Source: Alentia gelatinosa
Lineage: Eukaryota; Annelida; Polychaeta; Phyllodocida; Polynoidae
DNA: 64,000 nt
Assembly: GCA_950022655.1 (NCBI GenBank)
Contig: OX465582.1
Span: forward strand, 93,944,704 to 94,008,703
Reading direction: 5' to 3'
In this document: positions 11,916-23,429 of the stretch, piece by piece
Layout: every line of letters starts with the position of its first letter
Position numbering within the stretch: position 1 is the first letter of the stretch
Position numbers and translations under genes: made by a program
Notes under the pieces: model-generated
The model's database searches: none
The model's input: the letters and a program-made list of their open reading frames with translations, nothing else
Told to the model about the DNA's origin: nothing

Positions 11916-13870
11916 GATGAGGACTGTGCGGACGACGGATACCTCCACCGACGATCTTTTCGGCGAGGGGTCGTCAAACACGTTTAATTATGCCTGTTGA
12001 TCATGGGGAGTGAAATCCTGGGTCAAAGTCTGGTTTGAGTGACCCCGATCATGACAAAATACACCCCCCAACACAGTTTAGGGGAGACCTGAACGAGAGT
12101 CTGCAAATACTGCAGGTGGCGCCCTATAGTGGTCTTTTTGATAACTTATTTCGTCATTTATAACTATTAATGAATCTACCTAAATATTTTAGATATTCTC
12201 GATTTATCTCTGCCGGTTTGCTTTTTTCAGGAGAGATCCAGGACACTTTTCACGAGGTATCATTCCCCAACGACGAATTATTAAACTCAAATTTAACACA
12301 ACTCTCCTTCCCCACGATAAATCGAATTATTAAACCCAAACTCTCCTATGACGTTTCCCCTGACCTTCAATTACCGTCGAGGTGGGTAATCAAACGGCCC
12401 CCTGACCCACCACCTGAACACACAGGCACTAAGGGGTTGAATAAAATCGATAACAAATATAGATAGGCTACTCTATAAAGCCATGTCAAACAAGAATGAT
12501 ATACATATAAATCCCAATAAACACTCTCAATACCATCAACTCACAATGGAAGGTAATGAATACAAGAAGGGTCACAGGTTGGCCAAATGATTCCCTGACG
12601 AGACAAGCAGTGTCGAACTAATGAGTAAGAGTGAGGAAAAGAATAAATATTAACCCTCAGAAACAGCAGAGAAGGCTGGTGTGCCAAATTGCCACAAGAG
12701 GGCAGGCAGAAAGTCTAGGAGAATTAGTTCCAGGCAAAGCCACCAGGGCTCCAATCCCTCAACCAACACTGTGGGAGAGGGGCAGCACTGGACTAACAAC
12801 TCCAACAAGCCTCACTAAAACCATCACACATTTGTCATACAGCTTTCCCACACCCCTTTGTCTGACCTTCCGGCCAAACAAAAAGAAGGACCTGACCACA
12901 ATAAACTAATAAAGGTCATCCTCTATGTAAGGAAATCCACATAACCAAGCTGCCACCCCAGCACCTGCGTAGGGATTGGTCATTTGCTCGATAGTCGTGA
13001 GGCCTCCACATTCAGCATTGATTTTTTATTGTTCTTTATCCTGCAAGGACTTCAGCTATTCGGCCGGCGTGAACTGTCATTGCAGCGCAAGGTACAGATT
13101 CATTACATAGTTACCAGCTTCTCGTACAAAACTTCTTTCCTTGCAAACTTTATATCTTTTACATACTTACACATAGCCTCATATGGAAGCTAGTCAACAC
13201 AAAATATGGAAATGTGTGTTACCCTTTTACTATACATTTTGAGACCGCTGAAAAATTGGCTTGAGGATGTACACCTCACGAGTAACTAGTAAAAAAAATA
13301 AAACGTCTCTTAGTCTCATCAGGTCTTCACTCTGAGATTATTTGAGTCCATATTGATCGAGGAGTCCTTGGAGGGTTATGTAGATGAATATCTAAAAACT
13401 ACAAACCTGAATATGGTAAGGTAGCAACAACTGAAGTAAATAACCTCATGAAAAATAGAATTACTTGGCTAAGAATAAGAGGATTACAGACACATATACG
13501 CATTCTGACATAGAACTAGGATCTAATAACTACAACCCTAAAGATCCAATAAATGCCATAGAGAATTGTCTGTCCCATCAGATATGGAAGTTTCAATGCA
13601 ACACAGTCAGATATGTCTCATCAGATCTGTTCATGCATTGTGAAGTTAGAGTGGTATCAGAGAAGTGAGCCAAAACAAATAGGTTCTTGAGTGTGCGCAG
13701 CAGGTCAGTAAAGAAAGATAGAGAGTGTTTTTGGGAGGGGATGGAGTGGGGCTTTTATGGCATGACTGTAAAGTAGAGTGGTTTCAGGCCCAGAGTGAAT
13801 GGGTGGGTGGCAGTAAAACTGCTTTGTGAGCTCTGAATCAGGGGGGTTCCAATACCAAGTCTGTCCCATC
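11916..13870. other. Non-coding, no gene recognised
   Basis: Short open frames of 60-98 codons occur (12170-12466, 12631-12909), but without recognisable domains, splice context or repeats. A stretch at 13330-13440 reads briefly as LIEESLEGYVDEYL; I could not place it. Confidence 0.4.
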
Positions 13871-13872
13871 AG

Positions 13873-13893
13873 ATTTTTTTTTTTTTTTTTTTT
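13873..13893 (-). other. Poly(A) tail of LINE remnant (poly-T on plus)
   Basis: A run of about 21 T lies just past the 3' end of the minus-strand reverse transcriptase remnant, as expected of a target-primed non-LTR insertion. Confidence 0.6.
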
Positions 13894-14090
13894 ATTCAAC
13901 AAAAAACGGTTCTTACATTGAGTAAGCTCTTCCACCGCATTAACATTTGCGTGAGATCTCATAAAACATTCAGAACACATAAAAGAAAGTCCAACATAAA
14001 TGCTTATATATATATATATAATGGTTTTATATAATGATAATGAGTAGGATGAAGTGTATATATGTACTCTACCATTCAGAGGGATTGTCT

Positions 14091-16257
14091 TCAACGCCAA
14101 TCGTATCTAGAGTATTTACTCTTAACAAGCTTCTTATACTCCTTGTATTCTTTCGTATGTTGAATAGATTGATCAAACTCGTTCCACAATTGTAGGCCAC
14201 GATAATATGGAGCTTTGTAGTATTTACTACTAAATACTCGTTCTGTTTTCAAGCATACCTTATTTTTACTTCGGGTATTACGGTTACGTTGATCCAAGTT
14301 GTCATGATTTAGAGCCTGTTTATACATCATATTTAGTAACTGAATGTTGCGTCTACTATCCAGGTAATCTATTCCTATTTCATTATGTAGTGCATCTATA
14401 TTTTGATAAATGTTCCAATCTTTTTTTATTGTGCGTAGCGCTCTATTCTGGGTGATCTGTAATTTATTTATGAGGTGACGGTTAGATCCGTCAATTAGAA
14501 ACGAGCAATATTCCATCGTAGTAGGCGGACGAGGCGTAGCGAGTTGAAAAGCACTTCCTCATCCAACGCTTTGCGACCACGAAATAGAGAGAAGCGGGAA
14601 ATGGATCAGCGGACGACGCCGCTGTCGCATCTGCATATCCCGAATGCGGCGTTTTGATTGGTTGAGAGCTGTTTGTGTATATTTTCAGGTCTCACGTCGG
14701 TAAATAGATTTTTTCCTACTGTAGCACCGATAAGGCGCAAACGGAACGAAAAAGTTATACCAATATTCCATCGTAGGACGAATTATGGTTGTATAAATCT
14801 GTTTTGCAGTACATTTATCTAAGTATTTCCTAATCTTACCTAATCTAAATAATCTATTACTAGCATTTTTGTTCACTTCATTTATATGTTTTTTTAAATT
14901 TAAACCTGTATCCATGATAACTCCCAAGTATTTATAATGAGTCACTGTTTCAAGAGTTGCACCATCACATTTTATATCTAATTTATCCAAGTAATTTAAT
15001 CGGTTATCAGGCACAAACCACATACTTTTTGTTTTATTTTTATTTATGGTCATTCCACTCGTGTTACACCATCTGACTATTTCATCCATGGATAGCTGCA
15101 ACGCTGTTTTAACATTTTCTGCCGAACGGTTTACATTGAATAAGACTAAATCATCGGCACACTGCAGATGCGGGCCAATATTCGGACTATTGCACATACT
15201 TGATAAATAAATTAAATAAAATTGGTCCTAAAACTGACCCTTGTGGGACCCCAAATTTAACAGCTTGTATACCAGAAAAACTATTATTAATTTTTACACT
15301 CTGGGACCTGTTTTCTAAATAATTTTTAATCCAGTTAACAATATTTATAGGTAGTTTATGTTCAGTACTAAGTTTTTTAACTAAAAGGTCATGAGGTACG
15401 GAATCGATTGCCTTTTTGAGGTCAACGAAGATAGCAGCCATATTAAGTCCCCGATTTTTTTAATTGTATATTTCTTTAGAAAATTCAAAGATAGCATCAC
15501 ATGTCCCTATGCTCTTTCGAAATCCATATTGACCCGTACTCAACAATTTTTTTTCAGTTATTAATGAGTCCAAAATACTTACTACATGTTTCTCAATAAT
15601 CTTGATCGGAATTGGCGTCAGCATAATGGGTCTCCAGTTTTCAATATTATTTAGATTTCCACTTTTTGGTATGGCTACTACCGTTCCAATATTCCAAGCA
15701 TCGGGTATGCTTCCGTTTTGTAAAGAACAATTATACAAATAAGCATATTCAGTTTTAAGTATTAACATAGAGTCTCTAATCACCCGGGCAGATATGTGAT
15801 CAATCCCTGAACTTTTAGATACACATATTTCTTTAGCCAACTTCATCACATCAGAGGGACGGATTTCAATGTTCATAATTTCTTCATTATGGTCAAGGAC
15901 AGAATTAAGTGCAGCAAAATAATCAGTTAGGTCCCTATTTTGAAACAACTTGTCCCCTATGTTACAAAAATAGCTATTAATATACTCAGGAATATCATTA
16001 GAATCAATTCTTTTTCCATTTTCATCGATTAGCGAACAATCACTATTACCAGAATCATTTGATGTTAAACTATTAATAAAACACCAGAAGCCCTGCGGAT
16101 GCTTTTTGTTTAGGTCAATTTGTTCTCGACAAAATTCTGTCTTAGCTTTCCTAAGCCCATATTTAATTTTCTTACTTAAGATTTTTGTTTCTTTTAATAA
16201 ATTGGGATCACTAGTTATTTTAGATTTAGCCATTTTCTTCTTGCGTTCATTAATCAT
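14091..16257 (-). pseudogene. Non-LTR reverse transcriptase (broken)
   Basis: The RT would copy element RNA at a nicked target. It reads in four pieces. 16257-15460 holds the linker and fingers, with IPKSGNLNNIENWRPI and QYGFRKSIGT. 15441-15187 holds FVDLKKAIDSVPHDLL, then GVPQGSVLGPILFN. 15197-14685 holds the catalytic CADDLVLF box (YADD in most relatives), then KTKSMWF and YLGVIMD. 14516-14091 holds the C-terminal region ending PYYRGLQLWNEF. Breaks lie at about 15450 (stop/frameshift), 15190 (frameshift) and 14522-14760 (insertion). Motif order and spacing fit CR1/Jockey-like elements. With frame breaks and no 5' end it is not expected to be active. Confidence 0.8.
14522..14760. mobile_element. 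239 bp insertion in the RT with 16 bp target duplication
   Basis: CAATATTCCATCGTAG occurs at 14506-14521 and again, exactly, at 14761-14776. It brackets 239 bp that are foreign to the RT frame (both copies encode the TMEY segment). The insert has no poly(A) or evident terminal inverted repeat. It contains a GATTGG (CCAAT) box and a GATGCGACAGCGGCG stretch. A 16 bp duplication suggests target-primed retrotransposition of a short RNA; tRNA-like boxes were not found by eye. Confidence 0.65.
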
Positions 16258-16611
16258 ATAATAGATTTCATCAGAGATCCACTCTTCTTAATGCCTAACA
16301 TTATTCATCTTCACCATAGGGCATTCTAAATCCAAAAATTTGTAAGTAAACTGGTTATCCAGTTCCATAAATAATCAGGATCAGTCGAATTATATGATTC
16401 GAGAGAAAGTCTTCTAAGTTGTCTTTACTACAAAATTTATAAGATCTCCCAGTAAAAGATACCCTATCATGTTTACCTTTCAGCTTTTTCCTAATGGCAT
16501 AAGTAGGCAAATGACCACTAACAAGCCCATTAGTTGTGCCACTTGCACAAACAAATGCACTATTGGTAAAAATCTGATCTAAAATAGTCCCTCCCGATTT
16601 ATTTGGCCGTG

Positions 16612-16869
16612 TTATTTTTTTTTGTTTTTGGTATCATATATACGCCTGGCGTATATATATATGTTGCACAGAGTATATTTTATCTTAAATACGCCAGGCG
16701 TGAAAGACAGCCAAGTTGCGCGCGTCTACATATGGAAACTGTCTTGTAGACGCCCAAAACGTAGACGCGTATAAGAGATGTATACAAGTATAAACAAGCC
16801 ACGATACAGCGGATACGTGCGTTATCGCAATGGCGTATATGTATGTAAAATAGTGGTTTTCGTGCAGTG
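16612..16869 (-). mobile_element. CACTG-ended element, truncated copy 4
   Basis: Only the left ~250 bp of the element survives, in inverted orientation. It ends at TTTTCGTGCAGTG (16869), next to ATA. The other side breaks in an A/T run abutting the LINE remnant at about 16612. Confidence 0.7.
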
Positions 16870-17266
16870 ATAGTACAAAATTACACACTGTACCTTACGG
16901 CCACAGCGAGTTAGGTACCTTACGGCCACCAAGAAGAAATAGGATGTCCTTAAAGAGAACAAATCCAAAACACAACAAACATGTTAAACAGTATGAATGC
17001 CTGATATTTATATAGTGAAACAATCATCATATATCTCAGTAGGAATCAGAGCAAGAGCATAATGGTATCTAGACTAAATCAATGAGCAAAATGAACTATA
17101 ATCTATGAACTAGAACCTTACGGCCTCTAGCATTATTTTCCATGAGTACGACTTTTAAATAAGTCAGTCCATAATCAATTAAACAAAAATTGTACTAGTA
17201 TGCTTAATAAATTAGTAACTCTATAGGAACCTTACGGCCTCCTAAGTCATACGATGAATAATCATA
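16870..17266. other. AT-rich spacer with four ACCTTACGGCC motifs
   Basis: ACCTTACGGCC occurs at 16892, 16917, 17115 and 17229, always on the plus strand. No coding frame is seen. The stretch lies immediately 3' of the SGNH-like ORF and may be its element's 3' UTR. Confidence 0.45.
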
Positions 17267-18162
17267 AGTCCCATTTGCGGATACAGTCCAGGACCGCTCT
17301 TTCAATTATGCGAAACAGTTTCGGACAATAAGGATGGCTGATATGAGACCCGTCATATAATTTATCATACATTGTTGAAACTTTACCTTTCTTGCAGTGT
17401 TTTTTTTTTTTCCGTTGGATCACCTGACGGCAATCTGTAGATTTGGGATTTTTTTTTTGCAGTGTTTAACATAAATGAGACCTGATATTTGCAGAGTTGT
17501 CAGATAGTTCAGCTGATTTCTCTTAATTATCTCCTCACTTGCAATCATTGTCATCGTGTCAAGCAAAGCTTCGGTAGCACTTGAGTACACAGGATTCGTT
17601 ACACGCAAATTCACCCCGAAAAACCATGTGCAAGTGGCTATGAGCTTTTTTTATCCTATTTTCAATGCGGTCAAGTGAAGTATTAAATACATGGAGGTAG
17701 TCAATAGCAGTTTTAAAACGCAAGGAGATTTCGCCGGTATTCAGGGGGTTGTTTCATAATCTAGGATCGTACATGAAGAACCTTTTCTGTACCTCGTACA
17801 AGGGTTATCGTCTAATAATATGTAAGTCTGTTGGCTCAGACAATATTGGCCGTCCATAAGGTCGTCCATAAATGTTGAATGAGATTGACCTGGGTCTCTA
17901 TGGCGTAAAGAAAAGGGTTTACATGTACGATCCTGGGTTATGAAACGGGCCCCATGTCCCCATAAATCGTGTCCCAAATTCCACCTAAGAGAATTATCAA
18001 GCGCAGACTTGGTCCACATGCAGGCACGGCAATAATGGCAGTGTTCGCTAATTCCTCATACGTAGCACTAGGTATGCTCACCACGTCAATAACTTCAGGC
18101 ATCGCTAATAACTTGTGCACGATACTTTCAATACGGGAGTCGCCGACAATAATAGTAGACAT
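17267..18162 (-). pseudogene. SGNH/GDSL-hydrolase-like protein of a retroelement, interrupted
   Basis: The start is ATG at 18162, encoding MSTIIVGDSRIES; the GDS triplet fits block I of SGNH hydrolases (nucleophile Ser). Further on, LRLIILLGGIWD resembles block III, and near the C-terminus YDGSHISHPYCPKLF supplies the Asp-x-x-His of block V. The frame is cut by a 200 bp inverted-repeat element at about 17744-17950. It is cut again by a ~60 bp insertion between two CACTGCAA(A/G)AAA stretches (about 17400-17465), and shifts near 17615. The ORF begins 28 bp after the stop of the NADAR-bearing ORF on the same strand. Esterase (SGNH) domains are established in ORF1 products of CR1-like retrotransposons, which supports a retroelement origin; here it would be a separate ORF. 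Confidence 0.6.
17744..17950. mobile_element. Inverted-repeat element, GGGCCCGTTTCATAA family, copy 1
   Basis: The ends are GGGGTTGTTTCATAATCTAG and the inverse of CCTGGGTTATGAAACGGGCCC, with a further internal match ATCGTACATG/CATGTACGAT. It is inserted in the SGNH-like ORF. A relative lies at 44388-44737. Confidence 0.65.
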
Positions 18163-18190
18163 CTTACATTAGGTCTTCGGATCTACAACT

Positions 18191-19812
18191 TCAACCAAAC
18201 AAGTCCCTCACTTCCCGCAGAAGTCGTCCTAGTGTGTTATACCCTGGGTACTCCTTAGCTTTCACAAGTCGGTCCAACGAGGTACCGGCTCCCCAGTACA
18301 TATTATGCGTAGCCTCAATCAAGTCACGAGGGGCCGTGCGCACGAGCTTTTCCCGCAAATCCGGGTGCTGGGTAAATTTGGCAGTTAATGTTGAAGCATT
18401 TTTTCAGATTTTACTTGTTCCCAAGCCACCAACCTATCCCCTTTTATCAAAGAACCCAACCGTTTGGCTTCAAAAGGATCCCGTGTTTCATAGATAAAGC
18501 CTGCAGTCTCTTGATCATTGGCAAACATTGCTTTGGTGAATTGAAAGCCATACTCAGACGATGCAAAAATAAAGTCCCTATCAACAACTCCTTCGTTGAC
18601 TCTATAAGTTATCTCACAGGGGTACATGTTGCTCATATAAGCACCACGACCAGAGAAGGCTATTCCGCATGGACAATCTCTAATGGGACCAGTGACACCT
18701 ATTTTTTCATCAAGCCTAGCTGCGATTACTTCGTCATTTCGAGCCGTAGTAGTACGGGCCAATTCCTCTAAGGGAGGTGGGCCATCATCCATATCAGATT
18801 CATTTATGGAGTCTGCTCTTTCAGTTCTATTTTCCATGTTTAAACCAGGGCGTTCCTTATAATCAGGAGGTAATAGGTCAAGAGGGATCTCATTAGCTCC
18901 AGCTAAGTCATAGCTAACATTGTTCACATACAGGGTATCACCACCAATCACTGCATTGTTCCCCATGCGCCTTTGGTATCCACATACCATTTTTAGGATC
19001 CCACGCTTTCTCCTATCCACTAAGGACTCATCAGGGGAGACATTTATATCAGAGTATTCAGTTCGGCCAAGTCTAGGGGCTAATGTCAAGATTCTATTGC
19101 GCACATTAGCATTAGTGATGCTCACTACAATAGGGGCAGGTCTTTGAGGTCTGTTTGCACTGGTACGCGTTTTCAACCTTTCTATTCTTAGAACATCACA
19201 TCTTTCTACCACCACTTCTAGAGCACTACAAGGGCAACCGAAGATTTCATCTACATTTTCCCCCATTTCCTCATACCATCCGAAAATAATAATGTTTCTA
19301 CTCATGTCTGTATAGTAATAGTTTGTGTGTTCACTTTCAGTATGTGGTTGTAATTTGGCAAAATGAGGGTTTTGTGGATCAGTACCAACCGGCTGGTCAT
19401 GCTCTGATAATTTCTCAACTTTAGTACTAAGTGCCCCCAATCGCTGGGTTATACCTTGCACCTCATTATTTGATCAATCCATTTTGGATTGTACGCCTTT
19501 GGAATTCTCCTCGAACCTGTTCTCCAAATCAATTACATTCTGGTCGAGAAGCGTTACTTTAGCGTTTACAATGTTAACCCTACCGTCAACTTCCGATATT
19601 TTCCCTAACGCTATGGCTTGAACCGTATCAGTTTGCTCTTTCATGTCAGCCATTTTAGGAATATCCTTCATGTGTGCAAGAATTTGCTGAATACCGTTAT
19701 TATTTGCAGCTACCTGCGCTTTTAGTTCCTCAAAATTAGGATCTAACTTCATAGGCTCGGCGTCCGCCATTACACGTTTATCCTCAAGAGGTTCCGCACC
19801 CTCATCAAACAA
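18191..19812 (-). CDS. LINE ORF1-like protein with C-terminal NADAR domain (one stop, one frameshift)
   Basis: About 540 codons from ATG at 19812. Residues 1-150 are a heptad-rich coiled coil. Residues ~165-290 resemble the RRM-like core of L1/CR1 ORF1 proteins (SRNIIIFGW, then RPAPIVVSITNANVRNRIL, then DESLVDRRKRG). A Pro/acidic linker leads to residues ~385-540, which match the NADAR (YbiA/COG3236) fold. The matching elements are FSGRGAYMSNMYPCEI, FASSEYGFQFTKAMF, DPFEAKRLGS and W..VKSEK; then, after a frame change at the A-run near 18403, TAKFTQHPDLREKL, NMYWGAGTSL and GYNTLGRLLREVR. NADAR proteins cleave ADP-ribose N-glycosidic bonds; some bacterial members remove ADP-ribose from DNA guanine. 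Breaks are an in-frame TGA at about 19475 and the one-base shift. Conserved acidic, Lys and WGAG positions remain, so decay is recent. Retroelement origin is inferred from the coiled coil and RRM-like core. Confidence 0.65.
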
Positions 19813-22599
19813 GTTCCCTAAGTAGCAATGAAGCTCAGATTTACTTTTTTTCTTTAGGTTACTCCTATGTTATGATAATTTGCTGACCTCAGTACATTTA
19901 GGACTTAGTGAGAGAGACCGGTGTCGCTTTCTAGCACAAAAACTAGCGTTCAGCATGTTCTCGAGACCCGGCCCTAGCGATAATACAGTGTATACACAAA
20001 CAATCAATCACAATCCTTAAAAATCACGATAAATATCAGGCATCCGTAATCAAATTACATACCAGCATTAACAGAATTCAGAGTCCTTTGAAATGAGCAA
20101 CCTTTAGCAATCCAAATATGTCGAGAACCAATATAGAATAGCTGGATCCACTCCCCCGTACGACAGACGTCCGCTCAGTCTGCCGCCATAGTTGACGATG
20201 AATACATTACAGCTAGGTCTGTCCGATCAGATGCCAAAGTTTATCATTCAATGACATGACTGACATAGTGAATCCCTTGTCTTCAAAAAGACTATACACA
20301 AATATTTCTATTCTTAGGAACCAAAACAGTAGTGGGGCAGGTAAGGCTGGATACTGGACACTTGATCATTATACCAGGCCTTTATAGATGGTCCATGGAT
20401 AGTGAAGGGTTTGCTTTTTCACAGCAAGCTGGAAGTCTATATGAGACCAGTCTAACCTCTAGGTGTTGTATATGAGTGCATTTTCATAAAGAGTTCCATA
20501 ATGATAATGAGTTGAATAAGGAGACAATGGCGGGTTTTCACATCAATCTATTTATTTCTCTTAATGATTTTCCATTTACATATTGCGGACCGTGTTCACC
20601 TATTTCGACAATTCGACAAAAATATAGACTTCTGTTGCGACTGTTCTTTGCTAATATTTAAAGTGAGATGTAAATCACAAAACGTTTAATGACTATTTAG
20701 TACACCACTCATTAGTATCATCAATGAGCGTCAAGCGATACAACGGTCACTCATTGCTAGGTGGGGATTGGTTAGGGTGGCTGTCCATTTACATTAATCA
20801 ACGATAACATGGGAGAAGTTGCATCTACAAATGCAGTGGTATCTCTAAATGTATAGATGAATTAACACCAGAAAGTAAAATATGTTCGGCTGAGAACAGA
20901 AATAAATGTGGTCCGCTTGATCCAGAGGCATTAGAACATTTGACAACATATATATTTTTTTCTTTGTTTTATCGACATTGGTTGCTATCCATATATATTG
21001 CACTGTGTGTCCCAACCTTTTTTCCACTGTAATTTAAACATGACATGTCAGAATCTACCCTATAAGCGACTTACGGTATGCACATTGCACTTGACAATGG
21101 CACATAAACCATCTGAAAGAGGGAGAGTTGCCTGAAAACACATTTACAACACATAGCCGTAATCGTATTTGTTCAATATCATCATACGTACTATTCCTAA
21201 TTAGGCCACAATCACCATTACCTAAATCGAAACCCAAAAGTACTCTGAGCAGAATAAGACCGTTCAAATGTCGGCTATTCATCATTGCGGTGGTTCCCAC
21301 AATGACATGCTGTTGATCACAGATTACTGAAATATGTTTCTTTAGCTGGGATTATTTTAATGGGTAACATCAACCTATGCTATATTTTCTAGGAAAGGAA
21401 GGAAAGTCGTTGACCAGAACTCATAGACATAGCATACCGGTAATTAGGACACATATATATGTATCTTCTTGTTAATTGATCAGTTTCAACCAAAATTGTA
21501 AGACAGATTCGCAATCTATTGCAGTTTGTGTATGAAGGCTAATCCATGTTTTTTTAGAGTACAGGCAACAATCGCAAACAAAATTCTAATGGTCTGAAGA
21601 GACATCATCAACGACAAGGTTACATTCCGAGAATCTTCTGAAATTTGCTGTACCTATATCATTGAATATAGAAAGATGGAATATGGAGTTCTCATAATAG
21701 TCAACACAAAGGACAGTTTTCAACCATTCATCTGACCCGAGATTTTCTTTATGAAATTGTTTTTTTATTGTATTTGGGTAAAAGATGAAGACAAAGAATA
21801 AATCTCTTAATCCTATGAATGTCACAACTTGCGGTAGTTCTCTGAAAGGTAGTAATGTCTGAAGGCTTTTGAAAGGAGAGAAATATTTTTAGGTTGGTTG
21901 ATTGACTGATGGTTTTTACGTTGTAGCAAACTCCAACTTATATTACGGCTCATAGGATGTTTCATGGCACCTCATGTATATGATAAATATGTAGCGATAA
22001 TTTTTTTACCTCACAGGTATTGACAATGAAGATAGTGTTTCGAACTATAAGCAGGGTGTCTAATATAACTGGGATAAAATGTATTGGTGGTACATACACA
22101 GTTCGCCGGGATAACTCCATCTTAAATGACAGCACTAATAGTATTAAAAGCAATCACTCGTGTCTACATCACAGCACATCAACACCGGGTAGAGATGCGA
22201 GAAAAATAGATACCCTAAAGTCAATACATACTATGTGTAAATATATCCTTACACATCCTCCCAAGTGTTTGTGCGATATTGTACTTATATTTTCTCTTCA
22301 TCCTTTTTGCAATTAATTTAATACTTACAATTTTAGAGCCCTCTTGATGTACCTGTAACATAACATTTATTTCAAACCTCCAAGATATGGCCAATCCTTC
22401 TGAAAAAAAAACACCTCTACTTCCTTGCGGCCGATTCACTTGTCCTTGATGATGTCTTCACCATTAGAATTCATCTAGCTCTATTATTATGCCTACATAA
22501 TTACTACTGACAATGTCATTCAACACAACTGACGCGTTATATACCTAAACTTAGGATCCAAATAACCTGGGCATTGCTGAACATGGTACCATCTAGTCC
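19813..22599. other. Non-coding; 5' flank of the NADAR element, then unassigned
   Basis: 19813-20000 is probably the element's 5' UTR or internal promoter region; no sharp border was found. 20300-20470 has a weak, diverged resemblance to 47780-47980. The rest is ordinary AT-rich sequence with only short unsupported frames. Confidence 0.35.
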
Positions 22600-22672
22600 T
22601 GCCTATGACGTCACTACAGCTGACCGCGCAGGCGCGACGTGACACTCTGTCTGAGGTTTTCATAGCAACAAG
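22600..22672. promoter_or_regulatory. Candidate CpG promoter: CRE, NRF1-like and X-box-like sites
   Basis: TGACGTCA (CRE) lies at 22606-22613, GCGCAGGCGC (NRF1-like) at 22626-22635 and GTTTTCATAGCAAC (RFX X-box-like) at 22656-22669. All fall within 64 bp of locally CpG-rich sequence in an AT-rich neighbourhood. I found no first exon on either side, so the gene and direction are unknown. Confidence 0.35.
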
Positions 22673-23429
22673 AAACAAGATGAAAACCAACCCTGCAACA
22701 CCCGGGCGTCGTAGACCAGTATTCCCGGTCACCGTTCTCTAATCCTTCGCTTCTTTCTTCCTTCTTTCATGCCAGTGTCTCTCTCAACCTGCCTACATAG
22801 TTGCCTGTTGACCCTCTCAAAAATACTTAGGAAAATAATGTTTTAAAACTTGATTAAACTGTATTGTCTGTTTTTTTCCCTTTCCTTAACAATCTCTATT
22901 CAATCGTGGTTTCATGTTTTTTTCTTTCTGGTTTGGTGTTGTATTTAAAACGAAATCAAGACCCTTGATTGTTGAGATCTAGGAAACTGATGTGGCTTGT
23001 GCTGCCATCTAGTGAGGTCTCACTGAGTCATAATGCTAGTGCTGGGAAATGCATCCCGTGGTTTATATGTCATCTTTCTGATTGGAATTATGAGGTGGTT
23101 TAATAATACGAAACAGTCACCCATTGTGTAGGCCACTATTGGAGATGTCTATATATCTGAATCTCCTACATTGATATAGGGACATACTGGATTAATTTAC
23201 AAGGTAAAGGCTTATCATCTATACACCAATATTGATGCACAAGCTTATTTCACCCAATCATTTAAATATGACCATTTTTTCTAGATATCTAGCAAGTGGC
23301 ATTTCGATAAGGAACCTCCGATGATTTCATTCATGATTTTTATGCACTTATTTAAAAATAATTTGATTTATGATATTCAACAAAAACTGATATACATATA
23401 TGTAACACATAACATTTCCGAGGACAACT
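22673..23429. other. Non-coding
   Basis: No repeat or gene recognised apart from short pyrimidine-rich stretches. Confidence 0.4.

Larger units (their letters stand above)
13873..16612 (-). mobile_element. CR1/Jockey-group non-LTR retrotransposon, 5'-truncated
   Basis: In minus orientation it runs from the C-terminal part of an AP-type endonuclease (about 16600-16270) through reverse transcriptase to a 3' UTR and poly(A) at 13873. The endonuclease end reads ILDQIFTNS, then LVSGHLPTYAIRKK, a decayed SDHLP-type motif. The 5' end is lost at the junction with the truncated CACTG element. Interruptions are a 239 bp insertion at 14522-14760 and several frameshifts or stops. Confidence 0.75.

Noticed and set aside
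13652..13662. TGGTATCAGAG, like an initiator-tRNA primer binding site of an LTR retrotransposon
   Set aside because: No LTR, polypurine tract or gag/pol in the surroundings; an 11-mer alone is not enough.
14522..14760. tRNA-derived SINE
   Set aside because: No convincing A or B box or poly(A) seen by eye; kept only as an unclassified TSD-flanked insertion.
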